Below, one piece after another: positions 36,294 to 45,591 of a stretch of DNA of 64,000 bases. Origin of the DNA: Bacillus marasmi (GTDB taxonomy: Bacteria; Bacillota; Bacilli; Bacillales; Cytobacillaceae). The DNA lies in assembly GCF_902168435.1 (NCBI RefSeq), contig NZ_LR656176.1:92261-156260 (forward strand). The letters run 5' to 3'. How positions within the stretch are numbered: position 1 is the stretch's first letter; each line of letters begins with the position of its first letter. Position numbers and translations under genes: made by a program. The notes under the pieces were generated by a model. It worked only from the letters and a program-made list of their open reading frames with translations. It was not told the origin of the DNA and made no database searches.

Positions 36294-36416
36294 ATGGAAT
36301 TTAGCATCCCTACCGCTACTTGGTTATGGATTTTAACACCAATGCCAATGTTAATTATCTTATCAATCATTACCTATTTTAAAGAAAAGGAGAGAGATCA
36401 CTATGACGGCCTTTAA
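36294..36416 (+). CDS. Small single-TM protein, likely symporter accessory subunit
   Basis: 40 residues, MEFSIPTATWLWILTPMPML at the start, one hydrophobic helix (about 8-28) and a charged tail KEKERDHYDGL. It has a perfect AAAGGAGGTGAG ribosome site. Its end overlaps the symporter's start by 14 bases, so the two are translationally coupled. Small one-helix partners of sodium:solute symporters are known in Bacillaceae; this fits that group by position and shape. It is too short for routine gene calling. Confidence 0.8.
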   Translation: MEFSIPTATWLWILTPMPMLIILSIITYFKEKERDHYDGL

Positions 36417-37875
36417 TTCAGCGACTCTTATTTCAATCACAATTTACCTAATTGGTATGTTAATTATCGGCATCGTTGCTGCCAGAATGACTAAAGATTT
36501 GAATGATTATATCCTGGGTGGGAGGCGCCTTAGTGCTGGAGTAGCTGCTTTAAGTGCTGGATCTTCAGACATGAGCGGTTGGCTAATGCTAGGATTACCT
36601 GGTGCGGTTTATGTAAGTGGTCTAGGATCCATTTGGTTACCGATTGGCTTAGCAATTGGTGCCTACATCAATTGGCAATTTATTGCAAAACCATTTCGAA
36701 TTTACAGTGAACTGGCAAATAACTCAATTACTGTTCCTGAATATTTTGAAAATCGATTCCACGATCAATCAAAACTACTCCGGGTTGTATCTGCGATTGT
36801 CATCCTGATATTTTTTACCTTTTACACATCAGCAAGTTTAGTTGGTGGTGCTGTTCTACTCGAGAATTCATTTAATGTAGATTATACTTTAGCACTTTGG
36901 ATTGGGGCAGCTGTGATATTATCTTATACGCTTTTTGGTGGTTTTCTTGCTGCAAGTTGGACAGATTTTATCCAAGGGATATTAATGTTTTTAGCGCTAG
37001 TAATCATTCCAATCGTTGCCATTACTCAGCTTGGTGGTTGGAATAAGATGGTTCAAAAAATTGGAAACATTGATACATCATTCCTTAATGTGTACTCAGG
37101 AGCAACACTAATAGGAGTAATCTCTTTATTAGCTTGGGGCCTTGGATATTTTGGGCAACCACACATCATCGTACGCTTTATGGGCATCAAATCTACAAGT
37201 GAAATTCCAAAAGCAAGACTTATTGGTATGGTCTGGATGATTATTTCCCTTTTTGGAGCAATATTTGTAGGATTTGCAGGAATCGCCCATTTTTCTGAAT
37301 CTCCCTTAGAAAATTCCGAAACAGTTTTTATCATGTTTTCTCAAGTATTATTTAATCCATGGATAGCAGGGTTTTTACTTGCAGCCATTCTCTCAGCAAT
37401 TATGAGTACAGTAGATTCTCAATTACTAGTATCTTCAAGTGCCTTAGCACAGGATTTCTATAAGGCACTCTTCCGAAGAAATGCTTCTAAAAAAGAAGAA
37501 ATGATTGTTGGCAGAATGGCTGTTCTCGGTATCGCATTGGTTGCGATTCTCCTCGGATATAATCCAAATAGTAAAGTTTTAGAGCTAGTGGGTTATGCTT
37601 GGGCTGGTTTCGGTGCAGCATTTGGACCAGTCATCATTTTAAGCCTATTCTGGAAAAGGATGACAAGAAATGGTGCATTTGCAGGTATTATTACCGGAGC
37701 TTTAACTGTAATAATATGGGGTAACATAAATGGGGGTATTTTTGATTTATACGAGCTCGCACCAGGTTTCTTATTTAGCTGCATTGCTGTTATTATCACT
37801 AGCAGGCTTGATAATGTCCCTTCAAAAGAAATACAGGATGAATTTACAACATATAAAACAACTTTGAGAGGCTAA
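36403..37875 (+). CDS. putP: Sodium/proline symporter (PutP/OpuE type)
   Basis: 490 residues with about 13 membrane helices. SSS-family marks are LNDYILGGRRLSAGVAALSAGSSDMSGWLMLGLPGA near the start, FYTSASLVGGA, and GLGYFGQPHIIVRFMGI. Ser-rich SSDMSGW contributes to the Na+ and proline sites in PutP. It imports proline with Na+, as nutrient (PutP) or osmoprotectant (OpuE); sequence alone does not separate these. Sharing a promoter region with proline synthesis genes favours the osmoprotectant role. It is coupled to a 40-residue partner gene. Confidence 0.9.
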   Translation: MTAFNSATLISITIYLIGMLIIGIVAARMTKDLNDYILGGRRLSAGVAALSAGSSDMSGWLMLGLPGAVYVSGLGSIWLPIGLAIGAYINWQFIAKPFRIYSELANNSITVPEYFENRFHDQSKLLRVVSAIVILIFFTFYTSASLVGGAVLLENSFNVDYTLALWIGAAVILSYTLFGGFLAASWTDFIQGILMFLALVIIPIVAITQLGGWNKMVQKIGNIDTSFLNVYSGATLIGVISLLAWGLGYFGQPHIIVRFMGIKSTSEIPKARLIGMVWMIISLFGAIFVGFAGIAHFSESPLENSETVFIMFSQVLFNPWIAGFLLAAILSAIMSTVDSQLLVSSSALAQDFYKALFRRNASKKEEMIVGRMAVLGIALVAILLGYNPNSKVLELVGYAWAGFGAAFGPVIILSLFWKRMTRNGAFAGIITGALTVIIWGNINGGIFDLYELAPGFLFSCIAVIITSRLDNVPSKEIQDEFTTYKTTLRG

Positions 37876-37895
37876 TTAGTAGAATGATTTATCAA

Positions 37896-37942
37896 AAAAG
37901 AGCAGGAGAGATGCCGTAATTCACGCATCCCTTCTGCTCTTT
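37896..37942 (+). terminator. Terminator after the symporter gene
   Basis: AAAGAGCAG..ATGC pairs with GCAT..CTGCTCTTT. Confidence 0.85.
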
Positions 37943-38002
37943 ATATTTGATTTAATTGTTTATCCTACACTTAGTATAATTTTGGAAAATTCGAATGACA
38001 GC

Positions 38003-38836
38003 TTATGCACCAAGTACATAGAATACGTAACGACTCATTCCTTCAGCTATCGCGAAGACTAATATCGCAGCATAAAGCATTGCATAATTAGTTTTTGGCA
38101 TTGATTTGACTGATAAATAACCAATCGCTGCAAGACCGGCTAATTCTATAATCCAGCGAATACCAATCATTGTTGAATATGATTCTAGTTTCATAGCAGC
38201 CGTTGACCCGTCAATCATTTCTACCTCTGGTAAATACCCAGCAAACATTGCTGAACCTGCCACTTGAATAGCAATACCAATGATTCCAAAGGCAAATGCC
38301 CATTTGATAATCTTTTGTGCTTTCTCATCTTTTACTGTAGCCGTGAGTAATCCAGCACCAAGTACTGGACCTAGTGAAAATGTTGTCCCGAAGAAGACTA
38401 AATACGTATTAAGATGATCCCAGCCATTTACACGAGTTACTGCATACGCACTTGCCATACAATAAATCGTCACTAAACCAACTATTCCAGTTACAAGAAG
38501 AAGAACCGGGTTCAATTTTTTATTTATTAATACTAATCCAGCCATTACACAAACTAAGGCAATAAAAACTCCTGTAAAGACGATTTCATTACTCATCCAA
38601 GACCGTCCGAAGCCTTTAAGAGTGTTTATCGCACTCATTGGGCTACCAAGATGGAAGAACGATCCAATCAATCCTATAATTGATAGTATGGCAATCACTA
38701 ATATTGGTAACTTCATAACCTTTACCGTATCCTTGCCACTTTTCGCCAGACTACCCTGTATAAACGATAAAAATAATATACCTCCTACTGAAGCAGGAAT
38801 TGCAACAGTAAAAATTAATAACGGCCATTCATGCAT
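38003..38836 (-). CDS. dmsC: DMSO-reductase-like membrane anchor (DmsC family)
   Basis: 277 residues with about eight membrane helices, opening MHEWPLLIFTVAIPASVGGILF. DmsC anchors the catalytic and ferredoxin subunits to the membrane and passes electrons from quinol. It is the last gene of the operon. The ribosome site is AGGAGGG. The gap to dmsB is short. Confidence 0.88.
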   Translation of the reverse strand: MHEWPLLIFTVAIPASVGGILFLSFIQGSLAKSGKDTVKVMKLPILVIAILSIIGLIGSFFHLGSPMSAINTLKGFGRSWMSNEIVFTGVFIALVCVMAGLVLINKKLNPVLLLVTGIVGLVTIYCMASAYAVTRVNGWDHLNTYLVFFGTTFSLGPVLGAGLLTATVKDEKAQKIIKWAFAFGIIGIAIQVAGSAMFAGYLPEVEMIDGSTAAMKLESYSTMIGIRWIIELAGLAAIGYLSVKSMPKTNYAMLYAAILVFAIAEGMSRYVFYVLGA

Positions 38837-38860
38837 AAATGATCCCTCCTGCTATAGGCT

Positions 38861-39397
38861 TTATTGTCCTGCAATTACTAAATTTGGTTTTGTGATAGAT
38901 GAGCTAGGCACACCTTTTATATCAGCATTGTTACCATATTTTTTTCGTAATTCATCGATTGGTCCAAACTCGATTGCTCTCATGATGCATGAAGATACAC
39001 ATACTGGATCCTCTCCATTTTCACGCAAATCCAAACAAGTATCACACTTAGTCATCTTCCCAGCTTCTTCATTATATTGTGGTGCACCATATGGACAATT
39101 CCACTGACAATATTTACAGCCTGCACATTTATCCTCATCCACTAAAACCACTCCATCTTCAGAGCGCTTGAACATTGCCCCTGTTGGACAACCCTGAACA
39201 CATCCAGGATCATCACAATGATTACAAGATATTGACACATGCCATATTGATGGTTTAGGGTAAGAGCCTTCAGAAAAATCATAGACTCTTCTGAAGTTCC
39301 TTCCTACTTCTAAATCGCTTTTATCCTTACATGCAATAGTACAGGTTTTACAGCCGATACATTCTGCAACATTTATATAAAATCCCATTTGCGCCAT
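38861..39397 (-). CDS. dmsB: Four-cluster ferredoxin subunit (DmsB family)
   Basis: 178 residues with four Cys clusters: CIGCKTCTIACKDK, CNHCDDPGCVQGCP, CAGCKYCQWNCPYGAP and CDTC...CVSSC. That is four [4Fe-4S] sites, the electron wire between anchor and catalytic subunit. It lacks a signal peptide, as usual, being carried along with the Tat-exported partner. It lies between dmsA and dmsC with short gaps. Confidence 0.94.
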   Translation of the reverse strand: MAQMGFYINVAECIGCKTCTIACKDKSDLEVGRNFRRVYDFSEGSYPKPSIWHVSISCNHCDDPGCVQGCPTGAMFKRSEDGVVLVDEDKCAGCKYCQWNCPYGAPQYNEEAGKMTKCDTCLDLRENGEDPVCVSSCIMRAIEFGPIDELRKKYGNNADIKGVPSSSITKPNLVIAGQ

Positions 39398-39414
39398 TTA
39401 GTAACAACCTCCTT

Positions 39415-41991
39415 CTATTTATAATCAATCACTCGTTGCGGCCATTTAACATCTTCCTCAAGAGGATTACCTGTCCATTTTTCCACATTACATCGAGCAA
39501 GGTTAAAACCTGATGATCCTAGACCCTTTGGAATGTGCGGAACAAATAAATTATCGGCACCAGCACGGTCAATTCCGGTTTTTTCATCAATATCAATCCA
39601 TGCTCCGTGAGGAAGACCAATTACACCAGGCATAATGGTTTCACATACAAGTGCAGGTCGTAATGATTTTCCGAATTCATTGGAAATCAGTACTGTATCT
39701 CCGTCCTTGATGCCAATTTCCTTTGCGTCTTTGCTATTCAAATAAACCGGATTCGGCCATGCTTCCCTAAGCTGCGGGATATTATCAAATACACTATGTG
39801 CACGTCTCAAGTAATGTGGATTAATAATTTGATATGGAAACTTTCCTTTTTTCTTTGTTTTCCAATCTTTAAACGTATCCTCATATCCATGAACTTTTGG
39901 CTCATATTTTGGAATTGGTGCTATTTCTGAATAGGCCTTTTTAGATAGTTCGTTGATTGCCTTACAGTAGATTTCAAACTTTCCACTTTCACTGGAGACT
40001 GGGTTTGCAACTGGATCTTCAATAAAATCTTGATAGGCAATAAACCCAAAATTATCTCCTTGCTTTCGAGGAACCTGATATAGGCCTTTTTCAATGAATT
40101 CTTTTAATGGGATACGTCCCTGCTGCGGTGTTCCTTCGACGCCCATTTCTTTTATGTCCTGAGCCGTAATTGTACATAACGGTTCAAAATCCACACCGTT
40201 TTCTGTAACAACTTTACTACCTGCTAATTGATTAAAATATTGTTGTTTTTCGGAATATGGGAAAACATCTTTTGGATTTTTTCCAAGCTTTTCTAAAAGT
40301 CCCTCAGCAATCATTTGATCGGATTTTGACTCATATAAAGGATCGATAATTTGCGACCAAGTGATTAAGATTTCACGATTCCCACCTTTTACTGCACCTG
40401 GTGTTTCCCATTGTGTTGTTACCGGTAAGACAATATCAGAGTATTTAGCATTTGTTGTTAAGCAATAGGCATTTGTTACAATAAACTCCACTTTTCGATG
40501 CGCTTCGATTCCTTTTGCAATATTACTTCTCGTTTGCAGCGTATTATTATAATTGTGATAAATAAATTGAATATTAGCCTTTCTTTCACCTTCGTAACGT
40601 TGCAGGAACTTTCCATCCAGAACAGCATCCCAAATTTCATTCTCGTTGATCATATTTGTAACTGGATTTTTTACCTTTGGTGTTCCTGCAGCACCTGCCT
40701 TTAGAAGCATAGGTCCCATGTTACCTGCATATTCCCAACAACTTACACCCGTCATATTTCCTGAACTTCCCATATGTCCTGTCATCATTCCAAGTGCTGA
40801 AAACGCTTGTACCCAGCCTTCGCCATTGCTGATACGTGCAGGTGACCATCCAGTTAGTAAAGAAACCCGATCTGTTCCACCTATTTCACGAGCAAGCTCA
40901 CGAATTTTATTGGCAGATATTCCGCAAATTTCTGATGCCCATTCAGGTGTTTTTGGTTGACCGTCATAGGTTCCTAAAATATAATCCTTTAAGTTTTCTT
41001 TTGGATCCGCACCTTCTGGCATATGATCAGCATCGAAACCAATTGTATATTTGTTTAAGAAATCCCATTTTACTAGTTGATTAGTTGGGCTATCCTCATC
41101 TAGAAGTGTGTACATCATCCCAAACGCTAATGCATCGTCTGTTCCCGGGCGAACTGGAACCCAATCAGCATCAAATACATTGGCAGATTCAGAGTACATT
41201 GGGTCAATGACGATGAAACGAGCACCTGCTTTTTTCGCTTGTAAATAGTTATAGGTTACGCTTCCCATCGTACTCCAGGCTGGATTCGCTCCCCATAGGA
41301 CAATCAATTGCGAATTTCTTAAATCTAAGCGATCATTAATACCGTTTGCTAATAAACCTTCACCGACGCCCATGTTTTCCCAAATCCAGCGCCAGGCTCC
41401 CCATGATGAGCTACCATATACTGAGCTGTATCCACCCATAGTTGCCATTACGTTCGTAATATTGACATCACCGCCGGTAACCATGATTGACTCATTGCCA
41501 TATTTCCCACTAATGCGTTTTGTTTCAGATGCGATTATTTCGAATGCTTCATCCCAGCTTATTCGAACCCACTGGTCTTTTCCGCGAAGTTCCTTCTTTC
41601 CACCACCAGGTGCCCAATTTTTTCGTTTCATCGGATATCTTAGACGATCAGCACTAAACACTTGCTTCCGTTGAGAACGACCTCTTAAGCATCCACGTTG
41701 CTGTGGAAAATCAGGTGTATCCTCGTGAGTATCATCTGTTTTTTGACGAATCACAACACCATCTTTAACAAGTACTTTGTTTAAACAGCGGCTTCCGCAG
41801 TTATGCCAGCATGCAGCAGCTTTCCATACGCCTTCAGCTGATGCATCTTCAATCCCTGCAGTAGTTTCAGCTTTCGCAATCAAGCTTCGCCCGACTGGAA
41901 TTGCTGCAGTAGCAGCAACTGCTGAAGTCCATCCAATAAACGATCTTCTCGTAGTTTTGAAGTCTTGAATTTTCTTTATTAGATCGATCAT
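39415..41991 (-). CDS. dmsA: Molybdopterin oxidoreductase, DMSO-reductase-like catalytic subunit
   Basis: 858 residues. A Tat signal (TTRRSFIGW..., about 13-40) sends the folded enzyme outside. The [4Fe-4S] motif is CWHNCGSRC...RGC (about 61-100), followed by the molybdo-bis-MGD fold: LWGANPAW, FIVIDPMYSES, VPVRPGTDDALAFGM, and the C-terminal molydop-binding domain. The family reduces S- or N-oxides, and possibly other oxyanions; DMSO versus other acceptors cannot be decided. It is part of a five-gene operon with its own chaperone. Confidence 0.92.
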   Translation of the reverse strand: MIDLIKKIQDFKTTRRSFIGWTSAVAATAAIPVGRSLIAKAETTAGIEDASAEGVWKAAACWHNCGSRCLNKVLVKDGVVIRQKTDDTHEDTPDFPQQRGCLRGRSQRKQVFSADRLRYPMKRKNWAPGGGKKELRGKDQWVRISWDEAFEIIASETKRISGKYGNESIMVTGGDVNITNVMATMGGYSSVYGSSSWGAWRWIWENMGVGEGLLANGINDRLDLRNSQLIVLWGANPAWSTMGSVTYNYLQAKKAGARFIVIDPMYSESANVFDADWVPVRPGTDDALAFGMMYTLLDEDSPTNQLVKWDFLNKYTIGFDADHMPEGADPKENLKDYILGTYDGQPKTPEWASEICGISANKIRELAREIGGTDRVSLLTGWSPARISNGEGWVQAFSALGMMTGHMGSSGNMTGVSCWEYAGNMGPMLLKAGAAGTPKVKNPVTNMINENEIWDAVLDGKFLQRYEGERKANIQFIYHNYNNTLQTRSNIAKGIEAHRKVEFIVTNAYCLTTNAKYSDIVLPVTTQWETPGAVKGGNREILITWSQIIDPLYESKSDQMIAEGLLEKLGKNPKDVFPYSEKQQYFNQLAGSKVVTENGVDFEPLCTITAQDIKEMGVEGTPQQGRIPLKEFIEKGLYQVPRKQGDNFGFIAYQDFIEDPVANPVSSESGKFEIYCKAINELSKKAYSEIAPIPKYEPKVHGYEDTFKDWKTKKKGKFPYQIINPHYLRRAHSVFDNIPQLREAWPNPVYLNSKDAKEIGIKDGDTVLISNEFGKSLRPALVCETIMPGVIGLPHGAWIDIDEKTGIDRAGADNLFVPHIPKGLGSSGFNLARCNVEKWTGNPLEEDVKWPQRVIDYK

Positions 41992-42009
41992 GATAACCCT
42001 CCTAGTTTG

Positions 42010-42732
42010 CTATTTTTGAAATATTTCTATTTTCAACAGTTCTTCAAGAACTTTTGAATCAATTAATAAGAAATGTTTTAGAATTATAGCCATTCCCTTA
42101 AAAAAATCTGTTTCAGCATGCTCACAAACATTATCAGAAAAATGAGGTGCGAATTTTAGGAGATGCATATTTAAAAATGAGTGCTGTTCCTTCATAAGAT
42201 AAATCATTTCCGCAATAGAATAATCATGTTGCTGCTCACACGATTCGATACAAAGATGATTAAGCTGATACATGAAGTCTAGCTCTAGACCAATATGATC
42301 TTCAGCCTCAATATTAAAATGGGATGTTCGTAATCGATATTTTTCGTAAAGTTTTCGGATATCCATTGTTGTTTTTTGAAAAAGTAATTTGTCCTTTCGA
42401 ACATAAATCGATTCCCATGGCGAAGCGAGTAGCTCAAACGGACCGACAAACATTTTTGTATAATCCCAATGAAGATCTTCAAAATGCCCCCGATTATGGA
42501 TTACATCGTGATGTTTAAAGTATTCCTTTATCTCATTAACTCCTTGTGATAGTTCAAAAGAATCCTCTTGAAAAGGGAATAATTCAATCATGTTTTCTTG
42601 GATAAATGGTTTCAAATATATTTGAGATGGTTCCTCAATGAAAAATCTTCTTAATATGTCGTAAGCAAAATCTCTTGCATATAAAATATTTAGTACATCC
42701 TCGCTTGCGAGTCTTTGTTTAATTGCTTCCAT
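42010..42732 (-). CDS. TorD/DmsD-type molybdoenzyme chaperone
   Basis: 240 residues, all helical. The family's signature region is the ...HWDYTKMFVGPFELLASPWESIYVRKD stretch (about 110-137), matching the TorD family Y..LF.GP....P..S.Y pattern. It binds the Tat signal of the catalytic subunit encoded just downstream and holds it until the cofactor is inserted. The ATG at 42732 follows GGGGAG. Cytoplasmic. Confidence 0.88.
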   Translation of the reverse strand: MEAIKQRLASEDVLNILYARDFAYDILRRFFIEEPSQIYLKPFIQENMIELFPFQEDSFELSQGVNEIKEYFKHHDVIHNRGHFEDLHWDYTKMFVGPFELLASPWESIYVRKDKLLFQKTTMDIRKLYEKYRLRTSHFNIEAEDHIGLELDFMYQLNHLCIESCEQQHDYSIAEMIYLMKEQHSFLNMHLLKFAPHFSDNVCEHAETDFFKGMAIILKHFLLIDSKVLEELLKIEIFQK

Positions 42733-42756
42733 GTTTCTCCCCACTTTCTTGGTGAC

Positions 42757-44091
42757 TTAAATTAAATCTAGTTGAAATTCCTTAGCAGTTACCCAATCCA
42801 GTTTAACTTCACGAATAAGTTGTTCATTTCCATCCAATTCAACTACATTAGAAGATATTACGAGCTCGATATTTTTATTTTTTAGTAAACATATATGTTT
42901 AATCGGAAATTGCAAATAGTGGTGCTCATGATTGAGTGTAAAAGGGATACAATGCTTTTCCATCACCTTTTGCACTTTATATATATCGCTTCCAAAGGCT
43001 TTAGCTGTTTTAAAATAATAGTCCTTTGCTGAAAAATAATAGGTCTCATTTAAAATCTGATCTTGATTTTGCTGATAGATTTGACCCGTAAATTTATTCT
43101 CTAGTGAGCAATAATGAACTCCAAGCTGTAGCTGATTTTCTAGTGCAAATTCAACAAGTTCGAGACAGAGCTCTTGGCTACCTTCTACAGCTAATCCGCC
43201 TGCGTACCAGAAGTTATAATAAACATCAAAAGGTGGGTTTTTTAGTGCAAAGCCGCGTTCTCTAAACGCCTGAGCATTTTCTAACGGAAAACAAAATTCC
43301 AATAGATTAATTCCAAATATTTGTAGTTTCTCTAATTCTAATAATAGCGTCTTCATTTCTGCTCCAGTACCTGGAATGACTGGCATTTCGACTAAAACAT
43401 CCTCAATGTATTGCTTCGCTAAAGCGATTTTTCCGAGTATATGATTTCTTTTCTGTGAAGAATCCTCGAGTTTAATGCTAAAGCGAATTTCATTTAGCCC
43501 AGTCTCCTTTAGGCGTTGCAGTAATTCTTCTGTTAACAAATCACCAGCAGTATACAATCTTGTATGGGTTTGTGGAACTAGCACATTAGCCAGCTGAAAA
43601 AAGCTAATGGTTTCCTCAGCATGGAGGAGCGGTTCGCCTCCAGTCAAAGCTAGGTGGGTAAGTTTAACTCCCTGTTGGACTAATTTAGTAAGCTCACCGT
43701 TGACATTATTATGATTCCTTACATGGAAGGAATAATGATCTTGATTTTTATTAAAACAAAAGTAGCAATCACGATGGCATTTTAATGATACAAATGATGT
43801 ATAACTACCAGTTCCCGTCTGACAGGCATCACAAGCCGAAGATACTCTTTTATTCGAGCGAATGCTTTTATTGTTGTTGCTAAATATGGCTCCTTGCTTA
43901 ATTAGCTTGTCAAGCTGGTCAGTTGACTTCTTAGCTTCGTCATAATCTTTTCCTAATGGTAATCCGTATTCCTGAATTTGTTTTTTTGTATTCTCTTCGA
44001 TATTTTTATAGATAGCTGCGTATTGAAGTAGATTATGATTCTTTGGTTTGTGGTCGATGTTTTTTATGAGCGCATTCATTCCGGATAGCAC
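42757..44091 (-). CDS. Radical SAM protein heading the DMSO-reductase-like operon
   Basis: 444 residues. The radical SAM cluster motif is CHRDCYFC (Cys 105, 109, 112), with TGGEPLLH as the SAM-binding GGE motif. An extra CDAC pair lies at 87-90, and HYCSLENK near the end resembles a group related to pyruvate formate-lyase activases (COG2108-like). It is the first gene of the operon and precedes the chaperone by 24 bases. Roles such as modification of an enzyme subunit or cofactor are possible; none is shown. The start is GTG at 44091 with a very close AAGGG, and the ATG at 44079 is an alternative. Confidence 0.8.
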   Translation of the reverse strand: MLSGMNALIKNIDHKPKNHNLLQYAAIYKNIEENTKKQIQEYGLPLGKDYDEAKKSTDQLDKLIKQGAIFSNNNKSIRSNKRVSSACDACQTGTGSYTSFVSLKCHRDCYFCFNKNQDHYSFHVRNHNNVNGELTKLVQQGVKLTHLALTGGEPLLHAEETISFFQLANVLVPQTHTRLYTAGDLLTEELLQRLKETGLNEIRFSIKLEDSSQKRNHILGKIALAKQYIEDVLVEMPVIPGTGAEMKTLLLELEKLQIFGINLLEFCFPLENAQAFRERGFALKNPPFDVYYNFWYAGGLAVEGSQELCLELVEFALENQLQLGVHYCSLENKFTGQIYQQNQDQILNETYYFSAKDYYFKTAKAFGSDIYKVQKVMEKHCIPFTLNHEHHYLQFPIKHICLLKNKNIELVISSNVVELDGNEQLIREVKLDWVTAKEFQLDLI

Positions 44092-44358
44092 ATCCCTTTC
44101 GAAACTATTTCTCTTAAGCTGCTTATATAATCAGTCACTTTCATCGCGAAAAGGTTGAAGTAATTTTATGAATTCATTATATTGTTTTGAGGTTGTGAAT
44201 AATATGGCCTCAGCAAACGAATATTTGCTTTAGTTTTTGTGCGTGGGAACAAACGGTTTTTACGGTTCTGTGACATTCATTGTTTGCCTTTTAAAGATAC
44301 GTTATGATGAAAGAACTAGTTTTACTATATCTATATAGTAGAAAGGAGACGGGATAAA
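44092..44358. promoter_or_regulatory. Divergent promoter region between the two molybdoenzyme units
   Basis: 267 bases between the start of the radical SAM operon and the PucR-type gene. On the plus strand TTGTTT, 17 bases, TATGAT (near 44280-44308) could drive the regulator, and CTATATCTATATAG near 44326 is a short palindrome before its ribosome site. I find no convincing Fnr box. Confidence 0.4.
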
Positions 44359-45576
44359 ATGGTCGAACAGTATCCGATTCCAGATTATGTTCAAGAATTA
44401 CTAGCTGTGTCTAATCAAGGAGCCCGTTCTATTCTAATTAAGTTATCAAGCCTTTTATCACTTCACGCATATATCACTGACCCTTTATTTCAAATCTCCT
44501 TTTCTTCCGATCATACTTTCTCTGTGGAAGAAGCGAATATAATAGAAATTCAAGATAGGCAAGTTATTAATGGGGCTTCTTTTACTTGTAAAATTTCATT
44601 ACAATCGAAATTCCAACAAGGCTTGGCTTGCCCAATTGTGCACCATGACAATACGATTGGTTACATTATTTTATTAAACAATAAAGATGAAGATATACCC
44701 ATGTATGCCGATTTGTTAAACTTTGTTGCCTCTTTATGCGGTATCCATTTGCAAAAAAGAATTGAAATGATGCAGGAAAAATCAAAGTTTAAAGAAGCAT
44801 TTCTATTCAATCTTTTATTTGGAAATATGAAACAAAAAGAAGAAATCATTGAATACGGAGATATTTGGGGATGGGACTTTCGATTGCCCCATATAGCAGT
44901 CGTTTTTTCGTTATTAGATGCTGATCATTTTATTAATGACCATCAAATGCTGCAAACGATACTCCTTAAGGTTGAAAAAACACTTCTCCAAAAGAACATT
45001 AAACCCATCAGTTTAATCCGTCACAATCAGGTAACCGTCTTACTACCTGTTTCAAACCCAAATTTTGCTTTATTTCGAAAGGATCTTGAGAGTTTATCTA
45101 CAGCGATATTAAATGATACGAGTTCATATATAGGAGACAAACAGCTTGCTTGTGGCTTTGGAAAAGTATATAAAAATCCCACCGAACTATTCCGAAGCTT
45201 TCAGGAAGCCAAAGTTGCCTTTGAACTAGGAATATTAATTAACATTAAGCTACCGTTTTTTTCCGACTTAGGTTTAGAGAGAATTTTATATAAACATGAC
45301 CTCCAAGACTTGAAAGAATACTACGAAAATATTTTAGGTGCCCTACTTGAGTATGACGCAGCAAATGGCACCAATTTTCTAGAAACACTTGAAGCTTTTT
45401 CTTCAAACCAATTTGATATGACAAAAACATCAACTGCTCTTTTTCTACACCGGAATACATTACGTTATCGATTAAAGAAGGTGGAAGAAATATTAAATAT
45501 TAAGCTAGATGACGTTAATAATCGTTTAAATATATCAGCTGCTTTCAAAATCAAACTACTACGAAAACTGACATAA
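44359..45576 (+). CDS. PucR/CdaR-family transcriptional regulator
   Basis: 405 residues. The N-terminal part (about 1-140) looks like a GAF-type sensor, the middle like the CdaR regulator domain, and the C-terminus is the PucR helix-turn-helix: SSNQFDMTKTSTALFLHRNTLRYRLKKVEEILNIKLDD (about 350-387). Regulators of this family usually sense a metabolite and activate the neighbouring catabolic genes. Here the molybdo-oxidoreductase pair follows after 15 bases and the DMSO-reductase-like operon diverges, so it may control either or both. Confidence 0.85.
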   Translation: MVEQYPIPDYVQELLAVSNQGARSILIKLSSLLSLHAYITDPLFQISFSSDHTFSVEEANIIEIQDRQVINGASFTCKISLQSKFQQGLACPIVHHDNTIGYIILLNNKDEDIPMYADLLNFVASLCGIHLQKRIEMMQEKSKFKEAFLFNLLFGNMKQKEEIIEYGDIWGWDFRLPHIAVVFSLLDADHFINDHQMLQTILLKVEKTLLQKNIKPISLIRHNQVTVLLPVSNPNFALFRKDLESLSTAILNDTSSYIGDKQLACGFGKVYKNPTELFRSFQEAKVAFELGILINIKLPFFSDLGLERILYKHDLQDLKEYYENILGALLEYDAANGTNFLETLEAFSSNQFDMTKTSTALFLHRNTLRYRLKKVEEILNIKLDDVNNRLNISAAFKIKLLRKLT

Positions 45577-45591
45577 AAAAGGGTGATTTTG

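Noticed and set aside
38622-39107. Reading frame of 161 codons on the plus strand
   Set aside because: It lies antisense to dmsC and dmsB, whose cysteine clusters and helices are unmistakable. There is no start signal.
44250-44300. Possible Fnr box (TGTGACATTCATTG) before the PucR-type gene
   Set aside because: Only the left half matches; the right half TCACA is missing.
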